Assembly: GCA_023957575.1 (NCBI GenBank) | Contig: JAMLGU010000005.1 | Coordinates: forward strand, 124,001-188,000 | Source: Chitinophagaceae bacterium | Lineage (GTDB): Bacteria > Bacteroidota > Bacteroidia > Chitinophagales > Chitinophagaceae | Reading direction: 5' to 3' | Length of the DNA: 64,000 nucleotides | In this document: positions 38,648 to 47,612 of the stretch, one piece after another | How positions within the stretch are numbered: position 1 is the stretch's first letter | Layout of the letters: each line of letters starts with the position of its first letter | Notes under the pieces: model-generated | The model's database searches: none | Told to the model about the DNA's origin: nothing | The model's input: the letters and a program-made list of their open reading frames with translations, nothing else | Position numbers and translations under genes: made by a program

Positions 38648-38685
38648 TTTTTCATTCATCAATATTTATACTGATGAATGAAAAA
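38648..38685 (-). terminator. Hairpin terminator after the rhodanese gene
   Basis: Perfect 14-bp stem (38648-38661 with 38672-38685), 10-nt loop, followed on the minus strand by TTTTGAAG. It separates the rhodanese from the haem lipoprotein gene. Confidence 0.75.
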
Positions 38686-38722
38686 TCTATTCTTTACGGC
38701 TGTATTTGATAAAGATACTGAA

Positions 38723-39016
38723 CTAAACAGCAATGGAGGATAGCATATATTGCATATCGCCAATGCCGCCGCCATTATACACTTCTTCAATTCCGGCCTG
38801 CCTCAAAAAACCCACAGCAGTAGAACTGCGGCCACCCGAAAGACAGTAAACCACAAGAGGTTTTTCCATCTGTTCAATATCTTCCATCTTCAATCTTATT
38901 TCGTGCAACGGAACATTAATGGCGCCTTCAATATGGCCGGACATAAATTCTTGCTCGGACCTTACATCAATAAATGTCTTTTTTTCGCTTTTTACTATTT
39001 CTTGTAAATTGTACAT
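38723..39016 (-). CDS. Single-domain rhodanese sulfurtransferase
   Basis: 97 residues, no signal peptide. One rhodanese domain: FIDVRSEQEF (15-24), GHIEGAINVPL and the active-site loop CLSGGRS with Cys58. It carries sulfane sulfur as a persulfide. It starts 48 bp after the fused CoADR-rhodanese gene and is probably co-transcribed with it. Its own substrate is unknown. Confidence 0.9.
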   Translation of the reverse strand: MYNLQEIVKSEKKTFIDVRSEQEFMSGHIEGAINVPLHEIRLKMEDIEQMEKPLVVYCLSGGRSSTAVGFLRQAGIEEVYNGGGIGDMQYMLSSIAV

Positions 39017-39064
39017 CGTATTTTAAGTTTTATTATTTTTTTAGTTTGATAATTTAAAAAATAT

Positions 39065-40795
39065 TTAAGCAGTCAGTTCTTCTACCGGCTGATTCTGTTT
39101 TACCATTTCGACTTCTTTCTGGTATTGCGCCATCAGTTCTCTTTCCATATTCATCATATTATACAATGAAAAGCCGCCTGAATAGTTATACACATCCTGA
39201 TAACCCGATTGCCTCAATATTCTTTGTGCCAGATAGCCACGCAGACCTATTTCGCAAAAGATAAAAATTGTTTTATCCTTTGGAATTTCATCTAACCTTT
39301 GCCTGATTTCATCTACGGGAATATTGACAGCCCCGGTAATTGTCTTATTGTTAAATTCTTTTTCGGTACGTACATCAATCAGTAAGCTGTTTTCATTTTT
39401 TTGATGCAATTCTAAATCATCCCAATACGAAACCTTAAACAGGCCGTTCAGTAAATTTTCGGCCACAAATCCTGCCATATTTACAGGGTCTTTGGCTGAT
39501 GAATAAGGCGGGGCATAGGAATGTTCTACTTCGGTAAGATCGTAGATAGTTCCGCCCTTTTGAATTAGTGTCGCCAGAACATCCATTCTTTTATCAACAC
39601 CTTCCACACCCACGATTTGAGCGCCTAATAATCTTCCATCCTCCGGCGAAAAAGCTATCTGTGTAGTCAGATTATGCGAACCCGGATAATAAGTAGCATG
39701 AGAAGCTGACCTTGTAGTAGAAACAATATGAGGAATATTCAATGCCTTCAAATTCTTTACAGAAACGCCTGTGGCAGCCACAGTATGATTAAAAACCTTC
39801 ACGATAGCAGTGTTGATAGCGCCTTTGTATTTTCTTTTATTGCCCAATACAATATTATCGGCACATATTCGACCCTGCTTATTAGCCGGTCCGGCCAGGA
39901 AAGTACTCATTGATTTACCCGTAATTGGGTTTACGAATTCAATAGCATCTCCTACCGCATAAATATCGGGGTCGGAGGTTTGCAGGTACTCGTTCACCCA
40001 AATTCCTTTTGCATCTCCCAATTTCAAGCCTGCAGCAGTGGCTAATTTTGTATCTGGCCTTACACCTATAGAAAGGATGACCATATCTGCTTCTTCTGAA
40101 AGACCGTTATTATAATTTACTTTCAATCCTGTCTCGGTTTTCTCGAAACTACTAACAGCAGTATTCAATTTAAGATCAATGCCGTGAAGGCGGATATGTT
40201 GTTGCACAAACGCTGCAATCGGAAAATCCACAGGAGCCATCACCTGGCCGGCCATCTCTACAATTGAAACCTCTATACCCAGCTCGTGCATATTTTCGGC
40301 CATTTCGAGACCAATGAAGCCGGCACCCACAACTATTGCCTTTTTTGTAGAATTGGCAGTTGCAAAGTTTTTGATGGTATCAGTATCCGGCACACTTCTT
40401 AGCGTAAATATTCCCGGAAGGTTGATGCCCGGCAAGGGCGGTCTTACAGGTTCGGCCCCTGGCGATAAAACCAATTTATCATAAGTCTCTTCATATACTT
40501 CATCTGTCAGTAAATTGCGGGCAGTAACCTTTTTAGCTGCTCTGTCAATTGTAATCACCTCAGTAGAAATTCTTACATCAATATTAAACCGCTCCTTAAA
40601 ACCGGCAGCCGTTTGAACAAACAATTTGTTTCGGTCTTTGATTACATTACCGATATAATAAGGCAATCCGCAATTAGCATAAGATACATAAGCGCCTCTT
40701 TCAAACATTACGATTTCAGCCTGTTCGTCCATTCTTCTTAAGCGGGCTCCGGTACTGGCTCCACCGGCCACCGCTCCTATAATCACATATTTCAT
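39065..40795 (-). CDS. CoA-disulfide/persulfide reductase fused to rhodanese (CoADR-Rhd type)
   Basis: 576 residues. FAD/NAD(P) disulfide oxidoreductase of the single-cysteine class: Cys42 in SYANCGLPYYIG, FAD motif GAVAGGASTGARLRR, second nucleotide motif VVGAGFIGLEMAE, and the FAD-site IYAVGDAIEF. From about residue 460 a rhodanese domain follows with Cys514 in the loop CEIGLRG. The CoADR-Rhd architecture (as in Bacillus anthracis and Shewanella Npsr) reduces CoA persulfides, polysulfide or CoA disulfide using NAD(P)H. This points to sulfane-sulfur or thiol-stress handling. A free rhodanese gene follows. Confidence 0.94.
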   Translation of the reverse strand: MKYVIIGAVAGGASTGARLRRMDEQAEIVMFERGAYVSYANCGLPYYIGNVIKDRNKLFVQTAAGFKERFNIDVRISTEVITIDRAAKKVTARNLLTDEVYEETYDKLVLSPGAEPVRPPLPGINLPGIFTLRSVPDTDTIKNFATANSTKKAIVVGAGFIGLEMAENMHELGIEVSIVEMAGQVMAPVDFPIAAFVQQHIRLHGIDLKLNTAVSSFEKTETGLKVNYNNGLSEEADMVILSIGVRPDTKLATAAGLKLGDAKGIWVNEYLQTSDPDIYAVGDAIEFVNPITGKSMSTFLAGPANKQGRICADNIVLGNKRKYKGAINTAIVKVFNHTVAATGVSVKNLKALNIPHIVSTTRSASHATYYPGSHNLTTQIAFSPEDGRLLGAQIVGVEGVDKRMDVLATLIQKGGTIYDLTEVEHSYAPPYSSAKDPVNMAGFVAENLLNGLFKVSYWDDLELHQKNENSLLIDVRTEKEFNNKTITGAVNIPVDEIRQRLDEIPKDKTIFIFCEIGLRGYLAQRILRQSGYQDVYNYSGGFSLYNMMNMERELMAQYQKEVEMVKQNQPVEELTA

Positions 40796-40953
40796 ACTAT
40801 ATATTTTTATTTTATTCCTGTCTGCCTGATTGTTTTTTGTAACTTCATTTATTATTAATATATCAAGGCAGTATTTTCAAATCTGAAGGTGCAAAGGAAC
40901 AAATCTTTACCAGGGTTAATAGTGATAATTGTTACAAAGAACGCATTAGTGAA

Positions 40954-40981
40954 TAAAAAAAGATGCGATAAAAATCGCACC
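40954..40981 (-). terminator. Intrinsic terminator of the DUF2892-like gene
   Basis: On the minus strand an 8-bp stem, GGTGCGAT with ATCGCATC (one G-U), followed by a run of seven Ts. It ends transcripts of the small membrane-protein gene before the CoADR gene. Confidence 0.85.
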
Positions 40982-41019
40982 TTTTACTAAAACATCAACA
41001 AGAAAAACAACATTTTAAA

Positions 41020-41265
41020 CTACTTTACTTCTTCGTATTCTATTTCATCTGTACTTTTATTTGTCTGCCTAACATTTGAACGGGGCACACCACACCCTGT
41101 ACTGCCACAACAACCCGTATTGGTAATGCTTTGAAAAACAAACAATCCGCCAAACAAACCAATTGCCCAGCTTTGCATTTGAAAAGACTGACCAATCAGC
41201 ATAATGCCCAATACCAGCCGTACAACTCTGATAAAACTCCAATCGCGTAATAAACTCTCAAACAT
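41020..41265 (-). CDS. Small DUF2892-like membrane protein with Cys-rich loop
   Basis: 81 residues with two predicted membrane segments (about 13-27 and 33-47) followed by a cysteine cluster NTGCCGSTGCG (C52, C53, C58) and an acidic tail. The N-terminal part resembles DUF2892 (YgaP-type) proteins, often encoded beside or fused to rhodaneses. The cysteine cluster could bind metal or carry persulfide; this is speculation. An FNR/CRP-like palindrome and a -7 element precede it. Confidence 0.75.
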   Translation of the reverse strand: MFESLLRDWSFIRVVRLVLGIMLIGQSFQMQSWAIGLFGGLFVFQSITNTGCCGSTGCGVPRSNVRQTNKSTDEIEYEEVK

Positions 41266-41282
41266 GTCTTTCTATTTCTAGT

Positions 41283-41326
41283 CAAAAGTAATGGTAATAA
41301 ATGTCCTATTGGGTGATATATATCAC
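41283..41326 (-). promoter_or_regulatory. Promoter with FNR/CRP-type palindrome at an activator position
   Basis: On the minus strand the -7 box is TACTTTTG (41290-41283), with no -33 TTTG. Instead a 14-bp perfect palindrome, GTGATATATATCAC (41313-41326), contains TGAT-N4-ATCA, the core of FNR-family sites. Its centre lies about 40 bp upstream of the expected start of transcription, as in class II CRP/FNR activation. Confidence 0.6.
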
Positions 41327-41463
41327 AAACAATACTATTGCTTTGGTTGCTCAGAAAGAGATGATTTCAATCAATTATTTAGCAGAAAAAAAGGTGCGCT
41401 TAAAGAATATTATGAACAAACTATTATAAACAATCACATTAATCACCTTGTTTTTAAATAAAA

Positions 41464-41492
41464 AGAACTTCGTAATAGTATAACGAAGTTCT
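41464..41492 (-). terminator. Intrinsic terminator of tRNA-Cys
   Basis: 10-bp perfect stem (41464-41473 with 41483-41492), 9-nt loop, followed on the minus strand by CTTTTTATTT-like T-rich sequence. It starts 4 bp beyond the tRNA 3' end. Confidence 0.85.
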
Positions 41493-41496
41493 CTTT

Positions 41497-41570
41497 TGGA
41501 GGTCTCGAGCGGATTCGAACCGCTGTAGGAGCTTTTGCAGAGCTCTGCCTAGCCACTCGGCCACGAGACC
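41497..41570 (-). tRNA. tRNA-Cys (GCA)
   Basis: Read on the minus strand: acceptor arms GGTCTCG (41570-41564) and CGAGACC (41507-41501) pair perfectly; the anticodon loop CTGCAAA carries GCA; the TPsiC loop is GGTTCGAATCC; the discriminator base is U, as normal for cysteine tRNA; CCA is encoded (41499-41497). A terminator follows directly. Confidence 0.97.
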
Positions 41571-41578
41571 AATTAATC

Positions 41579-41609
41579 TTTGATGACTTGCAAAAATAGG
41601 ATATTTTTG
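41579..41609 (+). promoter_or_regulatory. Bacteroidota promoter of the nucleoside phosphorylase-dapF operon
   Basis: TTTG at 41579-41582, 19-bp spacer, TATTTTTG at 41602-41609; a full match. The first start codon is 31 bp downstream. Confidence 0.8.
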
Positions 41610-41640
41610 TTAAATATTTCATCTCTTTAAATGTTTTATT

Positions 41641-42519
41641 ATGAACAGAATTGCAGAATCGGAATTAATACTGAATAATCGCGGCGCTGTATATCATTTG
41701 GACCTTCGTCCGGAAGAACTGGCTTCCACTGTGGTTACTGTTGGCGATCCTGACAGGGTTCAGGAGTTTAGCAAACACTTTGATACCATTGAGGTGAAAA
41801 GACAGCACAGAGAGTTTGTTACCCACACCGGCACTGTAAAAGGAAAAAGGCTTACCGTTTTGTCTTCCGGAATAGGGCCAGATAATATTGATATTGTACT
41901 AAACGAATTGGATGCGCTGGTAAATATTGATTTTGAAACCAGAACCATCAAGCCGCAACTTTCTGCACTTAATATTATCAGGGTGGGTACTTCGGGGTCA
42001 CTACAGGCCGATATTCCGGTGGACAGTTTTGTGGCTTCTACACACGGCTTGGGTATTGACAATCTGCTTAATTTTTACCGCCATGAAAGTAATGATGAAG
42101 AAAAACAACTCATACATTCTTTCGTTACCCATGTTCAACTTCAGGGTAATATTAGTATGCCCTACATTACAGGCGCTTCTCCTACTTTATTGAAACATTT
42201 CGCACAAGGTTTTCATCAGGGTATCACCGTTACCTGCCCGGGCTTTTATGGGCCACAAGGAAGAGTGCTTCGTCTTGGAATTAGAAATCCGCAGTTAATA
42301 GATCGACTCACTGATTTTAGTTTCGGTCAGCACCGAATTACGAATTTCGAAATGGAAACCTCCGCAATTTACGGCTTAGGCAAGCTTTTAGGCCATCACT
42401 GCCTGGCGATAAATGCAATTGTAGCCAACAGAATTGTAAAAGAATTCAGTAAGGACAGTAAAGCAGTTATTGAAAACCTCATTGTTAAGTTTTTAGAAAT
42501 TTTTTCAGAAAATATTTAA
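41641..42519 (+). CDS. Nucleoside phosphorylase, uridine-phosphorylase family
   Basis: 292 residues. The family motif is seen in TVGDPDRV (about 33-40), then LSSGIGPDNIDIVLNEL and IIRVGTSGSLQADIPVDSFV, and in the C-terminal part NFEMETSAIYGLGKLLGH, where Glu and Met bind ribose. It splits nucleosides by phosphorolysis for base salvage. Uridine is the likely substrate, but other pyrimidine or purine specificity is possible. dapF begins 1 bp after its stop, so the two are translated together. Confidence 0.87.
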   Translation: MNRIAESELILNNRGAVYHLDLRPEELASTVVTVGDPDRVQEFSKHFDTIEVKRQHREFVTHTGTVKGKRLTVLSSGIGPDNIDIVLNELDALVNIDFETRTIKPQLSALNIIRVGTSGSLQADIPVDSFVASTHGLGIDNLLNFYRHESNDEEKQLIHSFVTHVQLQGNISMPYITGASPTLLKHFAQGFHQGITVTCPGFYGPQGRVLRLGIRNPQLIDRLTDFSFGQHRITNFEMETSAIYGLGKLLGHHCLAINAIVANRIVKEFSKDSKAVIENLIVKFLEIFSENI

Positions 42520-42520
42520 T

Positions 42521-43306
42521 ATGAAAGTTAAGTTTTGCAAATATCAGGGCACCGGCAATGATTTTGTTATAGTGGATAACAGGTCTGGTGAATACAACGA
42601 CCTGACTGAAGAAAATATCAGAAAAATCTGCGAAAGAAGATTTGGTATTGGCGGTGATGGATTTATGATGATGAATGAAAAAGAAGGCTACGATTTTGAA
42701 ATGAAATACTACAATGCCGATGGGCGCGAGGGAAGTATGTGCGGAAATGGCGGAAGGTGCATCATCCAGTTCGCTTATGATTGCGACATAAAAAAAAGTA
42801 ATTATTTATTTCTGGCAATAGATGGCCCGCACGAGGCTGCCATTTATCCCGAAGAAGGGTTGGTTTCTCTGAAAATGATTGACGTGCCGCAAATCAAAAA
42901 ATATAAAAGTGATTATGTTTTAAATACGGGATCTCCTCATCTGGTACAATTGGTTGACGACATGAAAGATGTGGATATCGTTAAAGAAGGCCGAAAAATC
43001 AGATATAATAAAGATTTTGCAGCGCAAGGAATCAATGTCAATTTTGTGGAAGTGAAAGATGATGAAAATCTTATTGTAAGAACTTATGAACGTGGTGTTG
43101 AGAATGAAACTTATTCCTGCGGAACAGGCGTTACAGCCTCCGCGCTTGTATTTTATCATAATGAGAATGGATTTAATACAGTTGATATCGAAACATTAGG
43201 CGGCAATCTTTCTGTACGCTATACCCGAAAGCCGGATGGTTCTTATGAACGAATCTGGCTGAAAGGCCCTGCTGTAAAGGTTTTTGAAGGGATCATAAAT
43301 ATATAA
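42521..43306 (+). CDS. dapF: Diaminopimelate epimerase
   Basis: 261 residues, normal length. The two catalytic cysteines are Cys74 in MCGNGGRC and Cys200 in SCGTGVTA. It converts LL- to meso-diaminopimelate for lysine and peptidoglycan synthesis. The start KVKFCKYQGTGNDFVIVDNR is characteristic. It sits between the nucleoside phosphorylase (1 bp) and the CorA-type gene (6 bp) in one operon. Confidence 0.97.
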   Translation: MKVKFCKYQGTGNDFVIVDNRSGEYNDLTEENIRKICERRFGIGGDGFMMMNEKEGYDFEMKYYNADGREGSMCGNGGRCIIQFAYDCDIKKSNYLFLAIDGPHEAAIYPEEGLVSLKMIDVPQIKKYKSDYVLNTGSPHLVQLVDDMKDVDIVKEGRKIRYNKDFAAQGINVNFVEVKDDENLIVRTYERGVENETYSCGTGVTASALVFYHNENGFNTVDIETLGGNLSVRYTRKPDGSYERIWLKGPAVKVFEGIINI

Positions 43307-43312
43307 CATCAA

Positions 43313-44251
43313 ATGATAAAATACTTTAAAAACATTGACCACAAAACTGTAGAAATTGAGGAACCCGAAAATGACAGTTGGATAAATATCGTTCCGCCTT
43401 TGAAGCAGGAAGAATTTTCGGAACTGGCAGACCGGTTAGAAATCCCTATCGACTTCCTTACCGACTCTCTTGACATTGACGAACGGAGCCGGTACGAAGA
43501 AGAAGACAATGTAAAACTCATTGTGATAAAAACGCCTACCGATAACAATTCATTCAATGAGAGTGATGCCTATTATATCACTATCCCAATTTGTATTATC
43601 CTCACTCACAATCACATTGTAACGGTTAATTCTTTTGAAAACCCTGCTATCAAAAAATTCCTGAATACTTTTCAAAACCGACAACCCGATAAAAAAGGAA
43701 TGATGGTACTGCGTGTGATTGAAAAGGTGATTAAAAACTATATGGAATACCTGAAAGAAATCAATCACAAAAGAAATATTTTGGAACAGAAATTGTATGA
43801 TGCCAATAAAAATGAACATTTGCTGGAACTTATGAAAATTCAAAAGAGCTTAGTTTATTTTGTTACGGCCCTTCGCTCAAATGAATTGTTATTAGCCAAG
43901 ATGACAAGAACCAATTTTCTGAAAATAAATGAAGAAGAAGAAGAGTTTCTTGAAGACTTGATGGTAGATAATTCGCAAGCGCTGGAGATGGCAAATATTT
44001 ATTCTAACATTCTGGCAAGTACTATGGATACCTTTGCCAGCATCATAGCAAACAATCAAAATATTGTATTAAAAAAATTAGCGATTGCTACTATCGTGTT
44101 GAGTTTTCCGGTGCTTGTAGCCAGCATTTTTGGCATGAACGTTCCCAGCGGATTCGAACATTCACCTTATGCATTTTATGTAGTTGCAGTGCTTTCGTTT
44201 ATTATTGCCATCGTTATTGGTTATACCGCATTTAGTAAAAAAACAATGTAA
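43313..44251 (+). CDS. CorA-family divalent cation transporter
   Basis: 312 residues. Large N-terminal cytosolic domain, long helices, then two C-terminal membrane helices. The signature GMN is at 274-276, followed by VPSGFEHSPY in place of the usual E-rich loop. CorA pentamers carry Mg2+ (some carry Co2+, Ni2+ or Zn2+). Close spacing ties it to dapF and the Nudix gene. Confidence 0.93.
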   Translation: MIKYFKNIDHKTVEIEEPENDSWINIVPPLKQEEFSELADRLEIPIDFLTDSLDIDERSRYEEEDNVKLIVIKTPTDNNSFNESDAYYITIPICIILTHNHIVTVNSFENPAIKKFLNTFQNRQPDKKGMMVLRVIEKVIKNYMEYLKEINHKRNILEQKLYDANKNEHLLELMKIQKSLVYFVTALRSNELLLAKMTRTNFLKINEEEEEFLEDLMVDNSQALEMANIYSNILASTMDTFASIIANNQNIVLKKLAIATIVLSFPVLVASIFGMNVPSGFEHSPYAFYVVAVLSFIIAIVIGYTAFSKKTM

Positions 44252-44257
44252 GAGAAC

Positions 44258-44704
44258 ATGTTGAAGTATTTTAATGTAAGAGTGTACGGCATATTAATAA
44301 ACGAGGCAAAACAGGTGTTGGTAAGCGACGAAAGAATTTACAACCGGAATCTGGAAATCACTAAATTTCCAGGGGGTGGCCTCGAATTAGGAGAAGGAAC
44401 ACTTGATTGTATTAAAAGAGAGTTCAAAGAAGAACTGAATATTGACATCGAAATAGTAAAACATCTTTATACCACCGATTTTTTTCAGCAATCTGCTTTT
44501 CATGATGACCATCAGATAATCTCAATTTATTATATTGTAAAACCCATCATGCCGCTATTCATTCCTGTAAACAATGGATTACCTGAGTATCCTGATAAAG
44601 TGGGTGAAATTTTCAGATTTATTGATTGGGATTTTTTTAATGAAGACATTATGTCGTTGCCTATTGATAAAATAGCCGTAAAAATCTTAAAGAACGAATA
44701 TTAA
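44258..44704 (+). CDS. Nudix hydrolase
   Basis: 148 residues. A Nudix box runs from G40 to about I62 (GGLELGEGTLDCIKREFKEEL), fitting G-x5-E-x7-RE-x2-EE, although the last conserved Gly is Asn here. It cleaves nucleoside diphosphates linked to another moiety. The substrate cannot be predicted. Last gene of the four-gene operon, 6 bp after the CorA-type gene. Confidence 0.9.
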   Translation: MLKYFNVRVYGILINEAKQVLVSDERIYNRNLEITKFPGGGLELGEGTLDCIKREFKEELNIDIEIVKHLYTTDFFQQSAFHDDHQIISIYYIVKPIMPLFIPVNNGLPEYPDKVGEIFRFIDWDFFNEDIMSLPIDKIAVKILKNEY

Positions 44705-44928
44705 TTCATATTGAAGTGAAAACGGTAATTTTCATTTCTTTGTTGATATTTTTTTTACGATCTAATCTTACAACGATTGTTGGTAATGGGTTTTGACTTC
44801 TAAGGAAGTTAGTAATACACAAAATGAAAAATGAAATAAATTGTTCTGTCTTCATTCATTTTAAATAAAATTTACTCAAAGAATTTATTTTTTTGCTATC
44901 TTTTGCATGCAAAAAAAATGATTTTGTC

Positions 44929-47538
44929 ATGAATATTGAACGACAAAGATTGCAGGATATTGGCTGGAAAAGATGGGGGCCTTATGTAAGCAACCGCGAA
45001 TGGGGAAATGTACGCGAAGATTATAGCCCCGATGGAGATGCCTGGAATTATACCAACCATGCAATGGCCGAAAGCAAAACCTACAGATGGGGAGAAGAAG
45101 GCATCGGCGGAATATGCGACAGCAGTCAATTACTGTGTTTTGCAGTGGGTATGTGGAACTATAAAGACCCGATTGTAAAGGAACGTTTTTTTGGCCTTAC
45201 CAATCAGCAGGGCAATCATGGCGAAGATGTAAAAGAACTTTACTATTATCTGGACAGCACGCCTACACACAGCTATATGAAGATGCTGTATAAATACCCA
45301 CAGCAACCTTTTCCGTATCAATGGCTGATCAATGAAAACGCTAACCGCAGCAAACAACTACCCGAATTCGAACTGATTGATACCGGCATATTTGACAACA
45401 ACGAATATTTCGATGTTTTTATTGAATATGCTAAAGCAGATAAAGACGATATCCTGATAAAAATCACTGTCTGCAACAGGGCAGCTCAAAAAGCTTCCTT
45501 AAAATTATTACCTACCTTATGGTTTAGAAACACATGGAGCTGGGGTAGTGACAATTACAAACCTAAAATGAAAGCCACTAACGGTCATATTGAAATCGAA
45601 CATAAAAACCTGAAGCTGACACACTGCCATATTTCTCAACCGGCTCCGGCATTATTCTGTGATAATGAAACGAATACCAGAGTACTATATCAGGTAAGCA
45701 GCTCCAATCCGTTTTATAAAGATGGCATCAATGACTTTGTCATCCGTGGAAATGAGGATGCGGTTAACAGCCTTCAAACAGGTACCAAGGCTGCATTTGC
45801 GGTTGATTTAAATATCGAGGCTAATGACAGTGCAATAGTTTGTCTGCGATTGTGTAACGAAAGCCAGACCGATCCCTTTCGGGATTTTGATGCCATTTTT
45901 GAAAAAAGGAAAGCGGAAGCAGATGAATTTTATGCAGAAATGGAAACCGGAATTGCCACTGAGGATGCCAGACTTATTCATCGTCAGGCACTGGCGGGGC
46001 TTCTATGGAGCAAGCAATTTTATTATTATGATGTGGAAAAATGGCTGAATGGCGATCCGGGGCAGATACCACCGCCTGAAAGCAGGTGGCACATCAGGAA
46101 TACTGACTGGATACATCTTAACAATCACGACATCATTTCAATGCCTGACAAATGGGAGTACCCCTGGTATGCCACCTGGGATTTGGCTTTTCATTGCATC
46201 AGCCTGAGCCTTGTAGATCCAACATTTGCCAAAAACCAGCTCACCCTGATGACCCGCGAATGGTATATGCACCCCAATGGTGAATTTCCTGCATACGAAT
46301 GGGACTTCAATGGCGTAAACCCTCCCGTTCATGCATGGGCGGCCTTCAGAGTATTTAAGATTGATGAAAAAATTAACGGCCAGCCCGACGTATATTTTCT
46401 GGAAGAAGTATTTCAGAAATTGCTATTGAATTTTACCTGGTGGGTAAATCGAAAGGATAAGGCCGGAAACAATATTTTTACCGGTGGTTTTCTCGGGATG
46501 GATAACATTGGTCTTTTTGACAGAAACAAATCGCTGCCGGGTGGCGCTTATTTAGAACAGGCTGATGGCACCGGCTGGATGGCCATGTATGCTTTAAACA
46601 TGATGCGCATTGCACTGGAACTGGCGCTTCATAATAAAGTGTATGAAAGCATGGCTACTAAATTTTTTGAGCACTTTTTATACATTGCCCATGCTATTGA
46701 CAATATCGGGAATGTAGCCAACGGATTGTGGGATGAGCAGGATGAGTTTTTCTATGATGTGATTAAGGTAGGCGAGAAAGAATCCATCATGCTGAAAATA
46801 AAAAGCTTGGTTGGATTGGTGCCCATGTTTGCGGTAGAAGTATTTGATGACGAAATGTTAAGAAAAATTCCTGCCTTTGCAGTAAGGATGCAATGGGTGC
46901 TGGACAATAAACCCCAACTGGCCAATCTGGTATCACACTGGGATATCCCGGGTGTGGGGCAAAAAAGATTACTGAGCCTGCTCAGAGGCCACCGGCTCAA
47001 AAAGCTCTTGGCCCGAATGCTTGATACAAACGCATTTTTGAGCGATTATGGTATTCGCTCGCTTTCCAAAGAATATGAACAAAACCCCTTCAGGTTTAAT
47101 TTATCTGGCGAAGAACACACCATTCAATATGTGGCAGGCGACAGCGACAGTGGCATGTTTGGTGGCAACAGCAACTGGCGCGGCCCCATCTGGATTCCCA
47201 TCAACTTTTTAATTATCGAAAGCCTGCAAAGGTTCCACTTCTATTTCGGAGATGATTTCAAGGTGCCTTTCCCTACCGGTTCCGACAATCTACTTTCTTT
47301 AGATGAAATTGCTACAGAATTAGGCAAAAGGCTTTGCAATATCTTTCTGCAGAATAGTAATGGCAACAGAGCTGTCAATGGCAACTATAGGAAATTTCAG
47401 GAGGATGAGCATTTTAAAGACTATATCCGGTTTTTCGAGTTCTTTCATGGCGACAGCGGAAAAGGCTTAGGCGCCGGTCATCAAACGGGCTGGACTTCTT
47501 TGATTGCCAAGATATTGCAGCCAAGATTCAGAGAATAA
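44929..47538 (+). CDS. GH63/MGH1-like glycosidase, cytosolic
   Basis: 869 residues from the ATG at 44929; an in-frame TTG at 44893 is less likely. No signal peptide. An N-terminal beta-sandwich part is followed by an (alpha/alpha)6 barrel of the mannosylglycerate-hydrolase/GH63 type, with phrases WYATWDLAFHCISLSLVDP, PPVHAWAAFRVFKID, GTGWMAMYALNMMRIAL and GNSNWRGPIWIPINFLIIESL. GH63-like bacterial proteins act on alpha-glucosides or mannosyl/glucosylglycerate; I cannot choose between these. It is alone, convergent with the response regulator gene. Confidence 0.83.
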   Translation: MNIERQRLQDIGWKRWGPYVSNREWGNVREDYSPDGDAWNYTNHAMAESKTYRWGEEGIGGICDSSQLLCFAVGMWNYKDPIVKERFFGLTNQQGNHGEDVKELYYYLDSTPTHSYMKMLYKYPQQPFPYQWLINENANRSKQLPEFELIDTGIFDNNEYFDVFIEYAKADKDDILIKITVCNRAAQKASLKLLPTLWFRNTWSWGSDNYKPKMKATNGHIEIEHKNLKLTHCHISQPAPALFCDNETNTRVLYQVSSSNPFYKDGINDFVIRGNEDAVNSLQTGTKAAFAVDLNIEANDSAIVCLRLCNESQTDPFRDFDAIFEKRKAEADEFYAEMETGIATEDARLIHRQALAGLLWSKQFYYYDVEKWLNGDPGQIPPPESRWHIRNTDWIHLNNHDIISMPDKWEYPWYATWDLAFHCISLSLVDPTFAKNQLTLMTREWYMHPNGEFPAYEWDFNGVNPPVHAWAAFRVFKIDEKINGQPDVYFLEEVFQKLLLNFTWWVNRKDKAGNNIFTGGFLGMDNIGLFDRNKSLPGGAYLEQADGTGWMAMYALNMMRIALELALHNKVYESMATKFFEHFLYIAHAIDNIGNVANGLWDEQDEFFYDVIKVGEKESIMLKIKSLVGLVPMFAVEVFDDEMLRKIPAFAVRMQWVLDNKPQLANLVSHWDIPGVGQKRLLSLLRGHRLKKLLARMLDTNAFLSDYGIRSLSKEYEQNPFRFNLSGEEHTIQYVAGDSDSGMFGGNSNWRGPIWIPINFLIIESLQRFHFYFGDDFKVPFPTGSDNLLSLDEIATELGKRLCNIFLQNSNGNRAVNGNYRKFQEDEHFKDYIRFFEFFHGDSGKGLGAGHQTGWTSLIAKILQPRFRE

Positions 47539-47612
47539 AATGATAAACTTAAATTAAACAAACCGATTGATAGCTCATTAATGGCATGGCTATATTTTCC
47601 AGAAGCCGCCTT

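Noticed and set aside
40861..40920. Promoter for the CoADR gene
   Set aside because: TAAAGATTTG has a spacer of four inside the box instead of two, so it is not a consensus -7 element.
47539..47612. Terminator between the glycosidase and response regulator genes
   Set aside because: No stem longer than 5 bp with a T-run could be found by eye.
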